Shown here: piece after piece, positions 1 to 11,232 of the stretch
Position numbering within the stretch: position 1 is the stretch's first letter
Layout of the letters: the number at the start of each line of letters is the position of its first letter
NCBI GenBank assembly: GCA_963989385.1
Contig: OZ022506.1
Span: 8,268,841-8,332,840, forward strand
Direction: 5' to 3'
Length of the DNA stretch: 64,000 nt
DNA from: Ctena decussata
Taxonomy: Eukaryota > Mollusca > Bivalvia > Lucinida > Lucinidae
The notes under the pieces: generated by a model
Database searches by the model: none
Told to the model about the DNA's origin: nothing
What the model saw: the letters and a program-made list of their open reading frames with translations, nothing else
Translations under genes and position numbers: made by a program

Positions 1-141
1 AGCGCTTATAGGGTAGATAAGGGTCTGAGCTACCTCATGCAGACAGCGAAGACTCTGATCAGACTAGGCGGATGCCCAGGCTGATCCGAGTCTGCGCTGG
101 GCGCAAAACCAATTTGTTTATTTTCTCGTGTAGCGGCTCAT
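1..141. mobile_element. MITE-A foldback element, right part
   Basis: Right-hand part of a short foldback element that recurs about ten times in this window. It includes the central segment with the GGTAGnTnAGGGTCTnAGCTACC-type hairpin and the whole right arm, ending in the family terminus GCGGCTCAT. The left arm lies outside the window. There is no coding capacity, so it would be non-autonomous. Confidence 0.75.
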
Positions 142-401
142 ATCACTTTTATTAAAGTATTCTAAAAAGTTGACTACGTTCAAGATCGACAAAGCACTGC
201 AATGACGACTTCCTAGATTCCGTCGCCGGAACTGCGTAACAGGCTCGTATTCCTGAGCCTTTGAGGGGGAAGTTCAGTGTTACGATAGACAGCGGAAGTT
301 ACGATTCTAATTAGTCGTTTATCTGCGGAAATAGTTGAGTGTTGTATAAACCGAGCTTTGTGCGACCGAGTTTTAACACCTCCATTAGACTGATTTCAGT
401 C

Positions 402-487
402 AAAGATGTTAGAAATTCTCCCTATATTCATATTTTACAAATTTTACTTTCTCTAAAATATACTCCTGGCTCCAACATCTTCGACTG
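402..487. mobile_element. Small inverted-repeat element, copy 1
   Basis: About 86 bp bounded by AAAGATGTTAG on the left and CCAACATCTTCGACT on the right, which are reverse complements apart from small changes. The pyrimidine-rich interior resembles the reverse complement of the element at 2459-2547. Two copies with matching ends and interiors point to a dispersed element, not a chance hairpin. Confidence 0.5.
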
Positions 488-2458
488 ATCAAATCTGTTT
501 CTCTGATACTGAATGGCACCCTTCCATATAATTTCACTAACAGTACTTAATCGTTTCTTGGTTAGGCATCTTATAATAGTGGTCAAGGGCTGACTACAGA
601 AAGATTAATGACCCTTATAAAAGGGCTCCCCCAGCTGATTCCAATCTTTTGAACTTAAAGAATTCTTCTGTATGTAAACCATGGTCAAAGTTACAGTTGG
701 ATAGGTTATATATGCCAACATTGTTAAGCCAAAATATTTACTGTTAGTAAAAAAGTGAATGTTATGGTGAAATCTAAAAAATAAAAAATTGGGAGAAGTA
801 AATAAAAAGACCAACAAACTGAAAGCTTATAGTAAGAAACCCAAAATGTGGAGCATACCATGTGGCCTCAACCTCCTTACAGTTTTGGTAGGTCCAATCC
901 AACATATGGGGTGTCTGATTTAAGTTTAATTATTATTATTTTAATTAAATGCCTGTATTTAAATATATAAACAGTATGGGCCCTGATTAGTAGCTGCATT
1001 TCTGGCCATACACTGTATGCCATCCCCTACGCACCTCTTTCGAGCTTCTAGACCTAAATGCATTATGGGTAAAAAAACTAAGCCTCTGGTGTTCTCATAA
1101 AGGGTTGTTCTTTTCATTTCAACCAGTAATGAAAACCATACATGGAAGTAGGTTATAGGGTGGAAAATACTCAAATTCGAAAGATGTGTTTAATGTACAA
1201 TAGATAATTTGTAAATCGTGATAAAAACATGTGTCTCAAGATACTAAGCCCTCTTTATCATTTGGTTGGTTGGTTGTTTTGGGTTTATCGGCCCTTTGAG
1301 ACAGTATTTCAGTCTACAGTATATAGGGCCAGGAGAAAGAAGAGAAATGACAGACGAGAGAAAAAATGTCCAACAACCCCCACCCGCACCTACTGCAAGC
1401 ACAGTAGGTCCTTGCCCTACTATTATCCAAAGCAGTAGGACGCCCCGGCACTGGAAGTTATACCCAGCACCATCGCACCACCCCCCCCCCCTCCTTATTA
1501 AAAGTTAATAAGTAAGATTGTTGGGTTTTAGCTTGAATATGTACCTTAAGGCATACGTTCAAATAGGGCACACACAGATCAGCCTGCTCGTCTGAGCAGA
1601 CTGATCAAGTGTCCTGTTCGCATAATATATATAGGAATCTGAAAAGTCAAGAAGGACTACTCTGATCGGCTTGCACAGAAGGTGCAGCTATTATGAGTAT
1701 TAAGTGACCCTGGCGTATACACATGTCTTAAGGTTCCTTTTCACACGGTTCAACTAATCTTATTTACTTTGTTGTGTCTGAAAATGTAAGAGTTACATAT
1801 GATCATGTAAGCCTGCGCACTGGTACAGGCAGGTAACCAGAATATTATTTTTTTGCACAAGCAAACTTTTTTTTATTATTCAATTATGCTGGATTCATTG
1901 AAAGACAAGGCTCTGCTGTGTCTGCACAAAGACTGAGTCTGCCTTGAATGCATCTACCGTTGTGTCTTTTCACGCCATGCTACTCAGATTTAAAACCACC
2001 ATTTAGCACAAAATAGACAAATACCATGGACACGACTGTCAGAACAAACCGTTCAGCCACAGATCAGACAGCTCCTTTTGAATGAAGTATGAACAGGGTT
2101 TCCACCATTTGCCAAGTGTTTTTGATACAAATGCAAAAGTGCAAACTTTATTAGGTATACTTTTCCAACCTTCTTAAACTTATATGCCTTTTTGTAAAGT
2201 TCTAACAATCTGCTTTATTGAAGGGAAACAGGCAAATATAAGTGAGAATCTCATTCTATCAAAAAGCATATCATTCTGTGTGTGAACAGGGTATTAAAAC
2301 TTCTGGTTCTCAGACTAAGCAATAAATCACTTAAGCTTTGTATGGGGTCTTGATAAGCCACTGATGGCATAGTGGTCAGCTGTAATTACAGCACATGGGA
2401 TATTATTTTGAGATTTATTGGCCGGTTAAGAAAGCTACATGTTTCTTGCAGAGTTGAA

Positions 2459-2547
2459 AAGTCGAAGATGTTGGGTCAGGTACAAAAGTATCAGAGAGGG
2501 ACAAGGAAAAAATAGATAAGAAGAAAAAATCTAACATCTTCGGCTGA
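2459..2547. mobile_element. Small inverted-repeat element, copy 2
   Basis: Bounded by AGTCGAAGATGTT and AACATCTTCGGCT. It is the inverted relative of the copy at 402-487, with a purine-rich interior. Non-coding. Confidence 0.5.
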
Positions 2548-2681
2548 CAAAAGTCTACACCTCCATGTGTTTCCGTCATTTTTTTACGAAGGGAAGAAAC
2601 TTTTGTGACATTCTGTTCGCTTCCGTGAACGACGTAGCCTATCCTTCTTCAAGAGTTGCCTGCCTTGACAAAACAAAACAC

Positions 2682-2919
2682 ATGAGTCGCGTCACGAGAA
2701 AACCAACAAAGTGGTTGTGCGCTCAGCGCAGACTCAGATAAGCCTGGGCATCCGCCCAGTCTGATCAGTCTTCGCTGTCCGCATGCAGGCAGCTAAGACC
2801 CTTAGCAACCTTTAAAGCGCTTAGCAAGGACTCTGATCAGTGTGGGCGGATGGCCAGGCTGATCTGAGTCTGCGTTGGGCGCACAACCACTTTGTTGGAT
2901 TTCTCGTGTCGCGGCTCAC
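2682..2919. mobile_element. MITE-A foldback element, full length
   Basis: About 238 bp. The left arm starts ATGAGTCGCG and the right arm ends CGCGGCTCAC. The arms are roughly 90-100 bp inverted repeats containing CAACAAAGTGGTTGTGCGC and its complement, and CCGCCCAGTCTGATCAG and its complement. The short centre carries the family hairpin core, here diverged. The whole RNA or single strand would fold as one long hairpin. There is no ORF. Confidence 0.8.
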
Positions 2920-2970
2920 ATATAGAATGCCAATGTTGCTTTTCCTGAAACTGTATCAATTAGGGACACC

Positions 2971-3104
2971 AAAAGTGTCATTTGGGGAGGTAAATCGTTG
3001 ACCTTATTGTCTGAAATTTCGTTTTCGGTGACGCACCAGGGGAGCCGTAAAACGCAAGTAGCGACCATAAAAACCGATGATTTACCTCCCCAAGTGACAA
3101 TTTT
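2971..3104. repeat. Inverted repeat with 30-bp arms
   Basis: Arms at 2971-3000 and 3075-3104 are reverse complements with a few mismatches and share TTGGGGAGGTAAATC. The spacer of about 74 bp has no coding signal. It probably represents a short MITE-like element. No target-site duplication was identified. Confidence 0.5.
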
Positions 3105-3463
3105 CAATACAGTCATCCCCATTCTAATTCACTTTTCACATTTTCACTTATTAAAGTGTGCTACGTTGCACCCATATAGCAACCACATTCTGCTACGTAA
3201 AACCAGACGTCAGCCAATGAGAAGCGACTTCGGGTTTCAGATGTTGCGTTACATTCTAAGTGCATAAGAATGCCGGATAACCCATATTTAAGTGCCAAAC
3301 GTTGTAGTAACGTCTCATCATGCCTTTGGATGCGATAAAGATTCTGCTGTTCAAATAAAATTGCGCAACGTGTTTATGAAGAATAAAGTGCACCGCTCAG
3401 CAAAAACTCGTATAAGCCAGTGCTAGAGCGACTATGAGCAGATCCCTCCGCGCTAACATAAAA

Positions 3464-3689
3464 TCAGCGGCGACACGACAAAACAAACAGTGGCATGTGC
3501 GCCACGCAAAGACGCAAATTAGCCCTGGCTTCCGCCCAGTATGGCCATGGTTCAGCGATACGCTTAAAGGATATAGCTAAAGGTCTAAGCTACCCCATAC
3601 TGACGGCCAATGCTCTGATCAGACTGGGAGGATGCCCAGGTTGATCTGAGTCTTCGCTGGGCGCACATACCCCTTTTTCGATTCGCTCA
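3464..3689. mobile_element. MITE-A foldback element, diverged copy
   Basis: This copy retains CGACACGACAAAAC near the left end, the central AGCTAAAGGTCTAAGCT hairpin core and GATCAGACTGGGAGGATG in the right arm. Both termini are eroded (the right end reads TTCGCTCAA), which suggests an older insertion than the copies near 6385 and 38012. Confidence 0.7.
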
Positions 3690-4427
3690 AAAATGGAGCC
3701 TGGCACCGTACCTAAAGCGGGCCATAAATATATCTTATCTGCAGCTCTTATTGAGGTGAACGGGTAAGTTTGCAGGGGAAGCAACCTGTCTCTTAAAGAA
3801 AAGAATTTTCTATTTCCTTTAAAAGTTGACACCATTTTGTATAGGGAAGCGATTAGGAAAACGCGAATTTCAAAGTTATTATTTTAAAATGAAGGAAAAA
3901 ATGGAGTAATGTACCATTATGTATCAGCATCATGCCTGCTCTGCTGTATTAATATAGTACAAACGCAGAAAGGTCAGATTATCTACATATAGTCAGAGCT
4001 TCAGAATTTGGAAATTTGGGGTAATCCATACTACACTCGTTTGGGGTCTCATTAGAATGGCCCCGAGGAAATGCCTCGGTGTTATGGTCCTCATTGGAAC
4101 CGCGTCGGTCTGGTGAGGGGAAAGGCATGTGATTACGTAGGAAATAGAATCATTTTCACGGAATCTTTACAAAACTGGCTCGAGTTTAAAGTGCTGGCAA
4201 GATAAATATATAGAGATATGTCTTTTAAAGGCAAGTTAAACTGTAATGAGAAAATAGCGACACTTACAGATTGATAATCTTTATGTCCTAATCCATTTCT
4301 ATTGCTTCCATCGTCAAAGAAAAATCAGAACTTTTGTCTAAATGTGTTGCCAATTACTGGCATGGGAATTTGATAGCCTGCGGCATATTGTAAAACCTGA
4401 ACTGGTGCTTTTGTCGGTACATTCATA
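3690..4427. other. Gene-free AT-rich stretch
   Basis: No supported gene. One small hairpin, CCGAGG-AAAT-GCCTCGG, lies near 4062-4080. Otherwise nothing is recognised. Confidence 0.55.
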
Positions 4428-4878
4428 CAGAGCTGCTCAGTAGGTTAAGCGCTGGCCTGTTCATCTAGCGGTCCCGGGTTCGAGCCCCGATGTTGGTTGG
4501 CGGGAATCTTTTCAGTCGTAAAGGGGGTTCCATTCCACACAGCCTTTCATTATCACCCATCCATCGTCCTCATATGCCTAAAATATGGGCTGGGCCACGT
4601 AGCGAAATCGGTAGCGCGTCTGATTCAAGAGGCAGAGGTCCCGGGTTCGATACCCGGTCCGGCCATTTACTTTCGTTTTTCCATCCGCTGATTCAAGAAG
4701 TTACTGGCGAAAACAAGTGCACTTAGCACTGGTTAACCGCTTAGGAGGTCTAAGCCTGCCCGGGAATAGTGAGGTTAGGTTAACTGGCCGTAGATGTTTA
4801 CCGTGGACGTTAAACAACGACTAAAATATGTTAAAAAGTACGTAAAATCGCGTCATCCATCCATCCATTCATCAATCA
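4428..4878 (+). mobile_element. SINE-A (tRNA-headed), split by a second SINE
   Basis: The tRNA-like head has an A-box-like TAGGTTAAGCGCTGG and a B-box GGTTCGAGCCCC. A body containing GCCTTTCATTATCACCC follows, and a CATCCATCCATCC tail. The same body and tail occur in the copies at 35939-36140 and 37192-37393. The element is interrupted after 4587 by a SINE-B and resumes at 4831 with GTAAAATCGCGTCATCC. These features are typical of RNA-polymerase-III-derived SINEs, and the copy is non-coding. Confidence 0.75.
4588..4820 (+). mobile_element. SINE-B (tRNA-headed), nested insertion
   Basis: This 233-bp SINE is flanked on both sides by CTAAAATATG (4578-4587 and 4821-4830), a perfect 10-bp target-site duplication inside SINE-A. 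The head carries GTAGCGAAATCGGTAGCGCG and B-box GGTTCGATACCC. The body has CTTAGGAGGTCTAAGCCTG, and the 3' end is TTTACCGTGGACGTTAAA. The 3' motif resembles, from memory, the tails of widely distributed marine-invertebrate SINEs (possibly MetaSINE-type). A real tRNA gene is unlikely because the head continues into SINE body. Confidence 0.8.
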
Positions 4879-6072
4879 TACAAGGCGTGAACGACCTGCG
4901 ACTCGCGCAGTCTGGCAAATCTATACACTCAATCTATATGTCCTAAAGACACTGATCAAACGTTTATCCGTACATCGTTTATTTCTTTTTTGTCGAGCTC
5001 AGGATTCAGCACATTCATGGCCGTAGCAAGGGGGCTATTTACATTATATGCACAATCTTGTTTCATTATTTTGTGGAGAAATCATGGGGCTAGGCCCCTA
5101 AAATATTTCATATTGCTGTGTTTATTGGCAGTTATTACTTTAAAAAATCTTGTCCATTTTTTCAGAATTACAGTTAGAGATCGGCTCCAAATTATCCCTT
5201 CTGAGTGTGGGTGGGAGAGGGGTGAGGGTAGGATGGAGGAGGGGTGGGGTGGGGTGGGGTGGGGAGGCTGCAGGACGAGGGACTGCTGCATGGAAGACCC
5301 CTACAGTCTGTTGTACTAATACCTTTGTATCGGAAATGCTAAAGTAAGTCGTAAGTCATCTAGGCCTACTTATTAGCCTTCCAGAAATATCTTAATCTCT
5401 TTAAGCGGCAAAAAGCAGACGAAAAATTTATGTCTGCAAAATTAGAAAGAAAAAAACCCGCTTTGTCCAAGATTTTTCATACGAAGAATGAAAGACAAGC
5501 GGGCAAATAATGTAGATCTATATGAGGCGGTTCATAATGAGCCACCTCATCAGGATCTCCACTGTTTGTAAATTCTGCTATTTTCGTCTCTGGTGCTTAT
5601 TTTAAAGTGTTAACATCATACCTCATACGGCTTTATTTGGTAGGTGACCCCTACGGGCTCCATGGTTGGGGAGTAAGGGTGTGTGTGAGGAGGTATACAA
5701 CGGTACTAGAGGGAAATGTTGGCATAGCAGGGACATATGTACAAAAGCGATTAAAAGCTTCATGACCGAATACAGATTAAACCAACCCAAAGCAGGTAAA
5801 ATGCAACAGAATTCAGCATGAGAAAAAGTCAATTACTCAAAGATCTCAAAATTTAGATTTTAAATTTTGATGCGAAAACTTTACTGGGTATTTCAGCATG
5901 CTTTTCTGAAAGCATAAGAGATAAATACTTTGACAAAAAATGTACCTTGTTTGCATTTTATTTATTTATTTATTTTATTTATTTACTCATTTGTTTATTA
6001 ACCAGAAAATGCCAAAAAATGCCCTTATTCAAATAAGCACTAAGTATCGTAGAGGAAATAGATGCAATAATT
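4879..6072. other. Gene-free stretch with G-rich tract
   Basis: No convincing gene. It holds a G-rich tract near 5216-5268 (listed separately), an ATT/TTTA-rich run at about 5957-5992, and a half-element around 5521-5571. That half-element ends in CACTGTTTG and resembles the inner hairpin of the MITE at 13643. Confidence 0.5.
5216..5268 (+). repeat. G-rich tract with quadruplex potential
   Basis: Positions 5241-5264 contain five successive GGGG runs separated by single T bases, preceded by further G2-G4 runs. This matches the standard intramolecular G-quadruplex pattern on the plus strand. No promoter or gene was found next to it, so any role is unknown. Confidence 0.6.
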
Positions 6073-6085
6073 TGTTGTCAATGTA

Positions 6086-6359
6086 AGGGTAAAGGTTTAC
6101 CATAGCGTAATAGCCGTAGGGGCAGTGGGGGTTAGAGACCCACTGTATCTTGGGCACAGCTGATGAAAGGCGGAGCCCAGCCCTCTCCTTTTGCTGCCTT
6201 ATCCTTCCCTGATTCGAAAAAGGTACCCATTTACTGCTGGGTTGACAGAGAGAGTTTTCCAGTCGTCGGATGGCGACGGTGAGCCGCGATCGCACGACCT
6301 TCCGGTGACTTTCTGCACAATAACCAAGCCACTCTAACCACTCGACAACGGCGCCTCTC
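6086..6359 (-). mobile_element. SINE-C (tRNA-headed), minus strand
   Basis: The reverse complement starts GGCGCCGTTGTCGAGTGG, with an A-box-like GTGGTTAGAGTGG and a degenerate B-box GGTCGTGCGATCGC. The body runs leftwards to about 6086. The insertion is flanked by TGTTGTCAATGTA at 6073-6085 and again at 6360-6372, a perfect 13-bp target-site duplication. Head and body differ from SINE-A and SINE-B, so this is a third family. Non-coding. Confidence 0.75.
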
Positions 6360-6384
6360 TGTTGTCAATGTAGGGTTATTACAA

Positions 6385-6638
6385 ATGAGCCGCATCTGCC
6401 CAGTCTGATCAGAGTCTTCGCTAAACGCTATAAGAGTAGCTAAGGGTCTTAGCTACCTCCATGCGGACAGAGAAGACTCTGATCAAAGTCTTCGCTAAGC
6501 GCTTCAAGAGTAGCTAAAGGTCTTAGCTACCTCCATGCGGACAGCGAAGACTCTGATCAGACTGGGCGGATGCCCAGCTGATCTGAGTCTTCGCTGGGCG
6601 CACAACCACTTTGTTGGTTTTGTCGTGTCGCGGCTCAT
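6385..6638. mobile_element. MITE-A with duplicated core
   Basis: The right arm is intact and ends GTCGCGGCTCAT, while the left arm is shortened (ATGAGCCGCATCTGCCC). The segment starting TCTTCGCTAA occurs twice, at 6415 and 6489, giving a 74-bp tandem duplication of the hairpin core. The two units are very similar, so the duplication looks recent. Confidence 0.8.
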
Positions 6639-6795
6639 ATCAGTCTGACAGCACTGAATACAATGCTTACTATAAATGTTGAATTGCGCACGTTCAAAGC
6701 ATCTAAAACATGTAAAATGCAGCATGTGTCAAATTTTGCTTGCATAATGATGCATATTAAGCATCATGAAATACAACAGGTGTTGAATCGCTCAA

Positions 6796-6979
6796 TGATT
6801 GATTGATTGATTTGTTGCTTTGCGTCCACGGTAAACAGCTATGGTCATGCCGGGACGATCAGTTAACGTAACCACACTATTCCTGGGCAGGCTTAGACCT
6901 CCTAAGCGGTTATTAAGTGCACATATTTTCGCCAGTAACAGAGTAACTGACATCGACCAAATGAAATAAATTTACCGCC
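6796..6979 (-). mobile_element. SINE-B, 5'-truncated, minus strand
   Basis: The reverse complement contains GTTACTGGCGAAAA, CTTAGGAGGTCTAAGCCTG, GTGTGGTTA and TTTACCGTGGACG, followed by a (CAAT)n tail. These are the same blocks in the same order as SINE-B at 4588. The tRNA head is missing, as expected for incomplete reverse transcription. Confidence 0.7.
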
Positions 6980-7209
6980 AAGCTTCTTTTCTTTCTTTCT
7001 CTCTTTTTTAACCCATCTTCGGCGTTAGATGGGAGAAAAAGCCAAGTATTGTACCCCAGAATAATATTCCCAAGTGCTTAGATTAACAAATAAATAATAA
7101 TTTGCAATAACTCACACGTTTTTCCATCCTTATTGTAATGTCACTCGCTCTCTGACTACAGCGCACCATCTCACCCGATTACAAAACCTTTTCTGGTATG
7201 ATTTTCGAT

Positions 7210-7397
7210 ATGAGCCGCGACACGACAAAACCAACAAAGTGGTTGCGCGCCCAGCGAAGACTCAGATCAGCCTGGGCATCCGCCTAGCTTTTACGCGCAT
7301 TGCGAAGAGTCTGATCAGACTTGGCGGATGCCACGGCTGATCTGAGTCTGCGCTGAGCGCACAAACACTTTGTTGGTTTTCTCGGGTCGCGACTCAA
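7210..7397. mobile_element. MITE-A, short copy lacking the core
   Basis: Both arms are well preserved (ATGAGCCGCGACACGAC on the left, CGGGTCGCGACTCAA on the right). The centre is reduced to about 20 bp around CTTTTACGCGCATTG, so the core hairpin common to other copies has been deleted. Non-coding. Confidence 0.75.
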
Positions 7398-7849
7398 TTA
7401 TATTATAATTACCGTTGTACATTATATTTTTATAGGTTTATTGGCATCACGAGAAAAAGTAATATAACGTGGGTGTGTCAGGTCAAAAACTTTTGTATGA
7501 CCCGTTGAAAAAGTAAACAACTTGGGAAGGGCATGGTTAAAACATGCAATGGACTGGAGCGGAGCGGATTGGAACAGATTGGCAGGGACTGTGTCGTCCA
7601 CCTCATGCCACGCTTATAGAAGAGAATTTGCTCCCTGTGAGGAGCAAATTCATTTCCTTAAGATTTGCTCCTTCGAAGGAAGCAAATTCATTCCTGTAAG
7701 AGTACGACCCATGCCCGTGGTCACCGTATCCTGAACCCTGAACTGTGACTGAGGCTGAAGAAAGGGTGGCATTTTAAAAATTGTCACTATTAAATTTCCT
7801 ATATTTACGCATTTCCGTTCTCCCGAAGTTGGGTTAACGTTAAGATCTT

Positions 7850-7955
7850 CCCAGCAGGCACCTAACGTCAAAACGACGTGGTATTGACATCGCATCGACG
7901 TTATGACGTCGCATCGACGTTAATACAACGTCATTTCGACGTAATGTGCCCGCTG
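7850..7955. mobile_element. MITE-B, CAGCAGGCAC-ended element
   Basis: Starts CCCAGCAGGCACCTAACGTC and ends with the complementary GACGTAATGTGCCCGCTG. The interior is a run of ACGTC-type short palindromes such as GCATCGACGTT occurring twice. Other copies lie at 37469 and 54800. No ORF. Confidence 0.7.
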
Positions 7956-8187
7956 CATCGAAGGATACTGTAGCTGAATAATGTTCCAACAATACCTTGT
8001 TAAGGGTATCAGCCCTCAACAACAGCCCTTAATCAATTTGTAGTAATTTCAGTCTGTTCGTATTTCAAGGGTAGGAAAGGGTAGGAAACAGTAAACCAGT
8101 CAAATTTTTACCATCTTCAGAATTTGTAAAAAAAAAATTTGATGGTATAGTTCACCAAAATACCGAAGAGATAACATAGTTGTTCTG

Positions 8188-11132
8188 GTACACACGGTGG
8201 GTAGCCATAAGGGGGCCTAGGTGATAAAATCGTCCAAAACGGGGGCCTACGTGATCAGGTTCAGGCGCCTATGTTGCCTTTTGTTGACACAAGAGATGAT
8301 GGACTCCTAGTCAGTTTCCAGAAATATTTCTGCGAAAAAAAGAATGAGTCTAAAATACCTTTTAGTGCAAAAAAACATAACAGACACTACAGATGCTGGA
8401 AGCACCGAGAAATCGGGGAGTTGAGACGTGACAACCTTTTCTCAGCTCAAACTATATACCATTTGGCTACTTGGCACAAAAATTTGAGCATCCAGTCGTG
8501 AATCTTAAACTGATTTCACATTTTGAAGAGAAAGAATTGGTACGTACCTGCATCACAATCTTATACTCTTGCAAAAACGTTGCTGGTACAAATGGTTTTC
8601 TTGTTTGATATCATATTCGTTGGCACGTAGATTTCATTCAGGAAAGGATCTTCAGGGATCAACCGTAAACATAGGCACAGGATAAATTGTGATCATTTGT
8701 CACGTAATTATGTTTATACTGAACGAACGATCATTATTTCACGGTAAAAATGTTTAATAGTATATACTCAGTCGAAAAAGTAACGATACCAACTATCGGC
8801 CATATTTCCAAGGACCCCAGTGCATATTGGAGTTAATTGAGGCTAATCTGTGTTTGGGTAGACGCCAAGGAACAAACTGCTTAGAAAATTCACAACCAAT
8901 ACGTTTCCACATCAGAGTTATCTGGCAATATTTGATAGGTGTCAACTGGATCGCATCTCATTTCTGCGCATGCGCATGAATAAATTGTTATTGCACAGAA
9001 ACGCTTATTATGCAGGAATCTCGAAAAACACTGTAAATGTCCGATATCTTGTACGCAGGCTTTACACGCGAGGTTTAAATTCTTCAAATTCTCAGATTAT
9101 CTCCCTTTGAATTAAAAATACAGCGATTTTCAGGGCATCATTATTACTGTACCTGTCCGTCTTTTCTCAAAGTTTCTTCATCAACATTTTTGTTATGTCA
9201 TTGTTTTCATGGCATAATGACAAAATTGGAAGAATTCGTTACACACCCGCCAGCCATTACGATTTCGATTTTTTATGGAAATCCCACTGAAAATGGCATT
9301 TAAGGTAGACAGCTACTGAATAAAAATATTGGTGGGGCATTCATTTCATTATACCAGCTGAATAACCCAAAGGGCTATAATACATTTGGATAAGTAAAAA
9401 AATTCACCGTTTTGTTTTCCTAAAAAACAAACTTTTGTATTTATACATACTTTTTTTTACACATTTTCCATTAAGATTCATGTCTCTAGCACATGGATGC
9501 ACTTTCATTTCTGCAAATCATATAATCTTTAATATAGGATATTTGAAACAAACTGTAAAGAAAAATTGGAATTATCTTGATAATAAGTATATTTGTACCT
9601 TTTTAAAAAAATGCAAGAAAATTGAATTTCATGAAAAACGCCATGAAAAATATATTCAATCGATGGGGCATGCTTATGCATATTGTTTTAGTAAAACTCA
9701 CATTGTATGATACAGAATAAAATAAAAAAATAAATAAAAAAAAAACATTTCACCGTTTCGTTTCCTAGAAAAACAATGTTAAGTTAACAAATATCCCCCA
9801 AAAAGACTGTCCATATTCTGCACCTGCTGCAAGCACAGCCGGTCCTTGTCCTGTTATTTATTTTCCTGTTGTTGGTTTAAACAATATCTTATTCAAAGAT
9901 TTTATACATACATATGAATAATAGAGTGAAGCAATACAGGATCTGACAGTAAGCGTAATGCTTATATGTATGTCATCTCCTGTTGTTCCGGGTCTACCAT
10001 AGAGTAACGCCTCAAAAAATGCGCAGATGGAATTGAAATTGTAAAGACCTTGATCATTCTGGTTCCTAAGGAACAGTCTGGTCTCGGTTTTCACTGTTTG
10101 TACCGACGTATCTGCCCGAAAACTTAGGCTCTTTATGGTAGACATTGTAAGTGTGTATATACTCCATAGTTGATCGATTTCACCATGAACAATAACTCTG
10201 TTTCGTGTTTTAACAAGTCAATACAAAGTTATTCTGTATCTGAAGACCGTAAACAGCCTTTGAAGGAATCACAGTACCCTGACCTGTGGTTCAAATTCTC
10301 GCATCAGAATGGGTCATTTTTTTTATTTCTTTGGCATGCAGCCTTGCCTAAGGCCTTGCTGTAGTGTATGGGGTGCAGAATCTGGACAATCATTATTCAC
10401 AAACCAACTCTAAAAACTTTTAACTTAAGCAATTTTAATAATGTTACTCTGTGAAAATGAAAAATTACCCTTTGCGTATTCTACATCTACATCTACCAAT
10501 TAAGTGCATGGCCAATTTTGGCATGGTCGCACTGTTCAAACGACCCCTGTAGAATTTGTAAACCAAAACCAATAACTTTGTTCAATAGACAAATGGATAC
10601 TTTTTTAAATTAGTAAAAACTAAATGTTCATTATTTCCGCAATTGCCATAGCAACATAATGAATTTCATGTATGGGAACATTTTGGACTCAGTAGAGCAT
10701 AGTGCAAGTCTCCGTCCGTTTGTTCTTTCATTAACACCTACCCCAAAATTCTTAAATGTCAGTTATTGAAAAAAAAATGAGATCCCTTGTCATTTCATGT
10801 AGGACAGGACTTTCTCATTTTGCCGCAAAAGCAAAATAATTGTGTATTTCATCTGCCAATATCTGTAATACCGCAAAAACGTGCTTTCGCTTAAAAAGAC
10901 ATTTTGCTAGTTCTTTTAAAGATATAAAAATAAACGTAGTTATTACCGCAAAGTTCCGTGTAATTCTTGCTTTTTCTGACATTTTCCTGTGCTCTCGTAT
11001 TCTTCAAAAAACGTGTAGTTCTTCGCTGTGTAAGAGAAGAGTCTACGCCGTAGGACCCTGAACCTGATCACATAGGCCCCGTTTTGGACAATTTGATCAC
11101 CTAGGCCCCGTTATGGCTACCCATCGTGTTAC
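8188..11132. mobile_element. 2.9-kb non-autonomous element with about 85-bp TIRs
   Basis: The left end (8188-8275) and right end (about 11047-11132) are reverse complements over about 85 bp. They share GGGTAGCCATAA, GGGGCCTAGGTGAT, GTCCAAAACGGGG and GTGATCAGGTTCAGG. Each end also contains a direct repetition of the GGGCCTA...GTGATCA block. The interior is AT-rich with a poly-A-rich stretch near 9720-9750 and has no transposase-like ORF; the longest frames are about 75-95 codons and unconvincing. No obvious target-site duplication was seen. It could be a deleted DNA transposon or two inverted solo repeats. Confidence 0.55.
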
Positions 11133-11232
11133 AGGATGGATATTTATTATATAGGCAAGCCTGCGTAGATCTACGAATTTCTAGGACAAATCTGGGAAAT
11201 GTCTTACGGAAGAACAAGAGATTCTCAGCAGA

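Larger units (their letters stand above)
142..2681. other. Gene-free stretch with minor repeats
   Basis: No reading frame here resembles a protein. The stretch holds two copies of a small inverted-repeat element (listed separately) and a C13 run near 1482-1494. It also holds a short motif near 1384-1440, containing CTGCAAGCACAG, that recurs near 9827-9850. The rest appears to be unique AT-rich DNA. Confidence 0.6.

Noticed and set aside
4440..4680. Two tRNA gene candidates with A- and B-box motifs
   Set aside because: Both heads continue into SINE bodies shared with other copies, and the inner one has a target-site duplication; they are SINE heads, not functional tRNA genes.
9858..10145. 95-codon minus-strand ORF inside the 2.9-kb element
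   Set aside because: Composition is mildly protein-like, but no family, splice partner or transposase motif could be identified.
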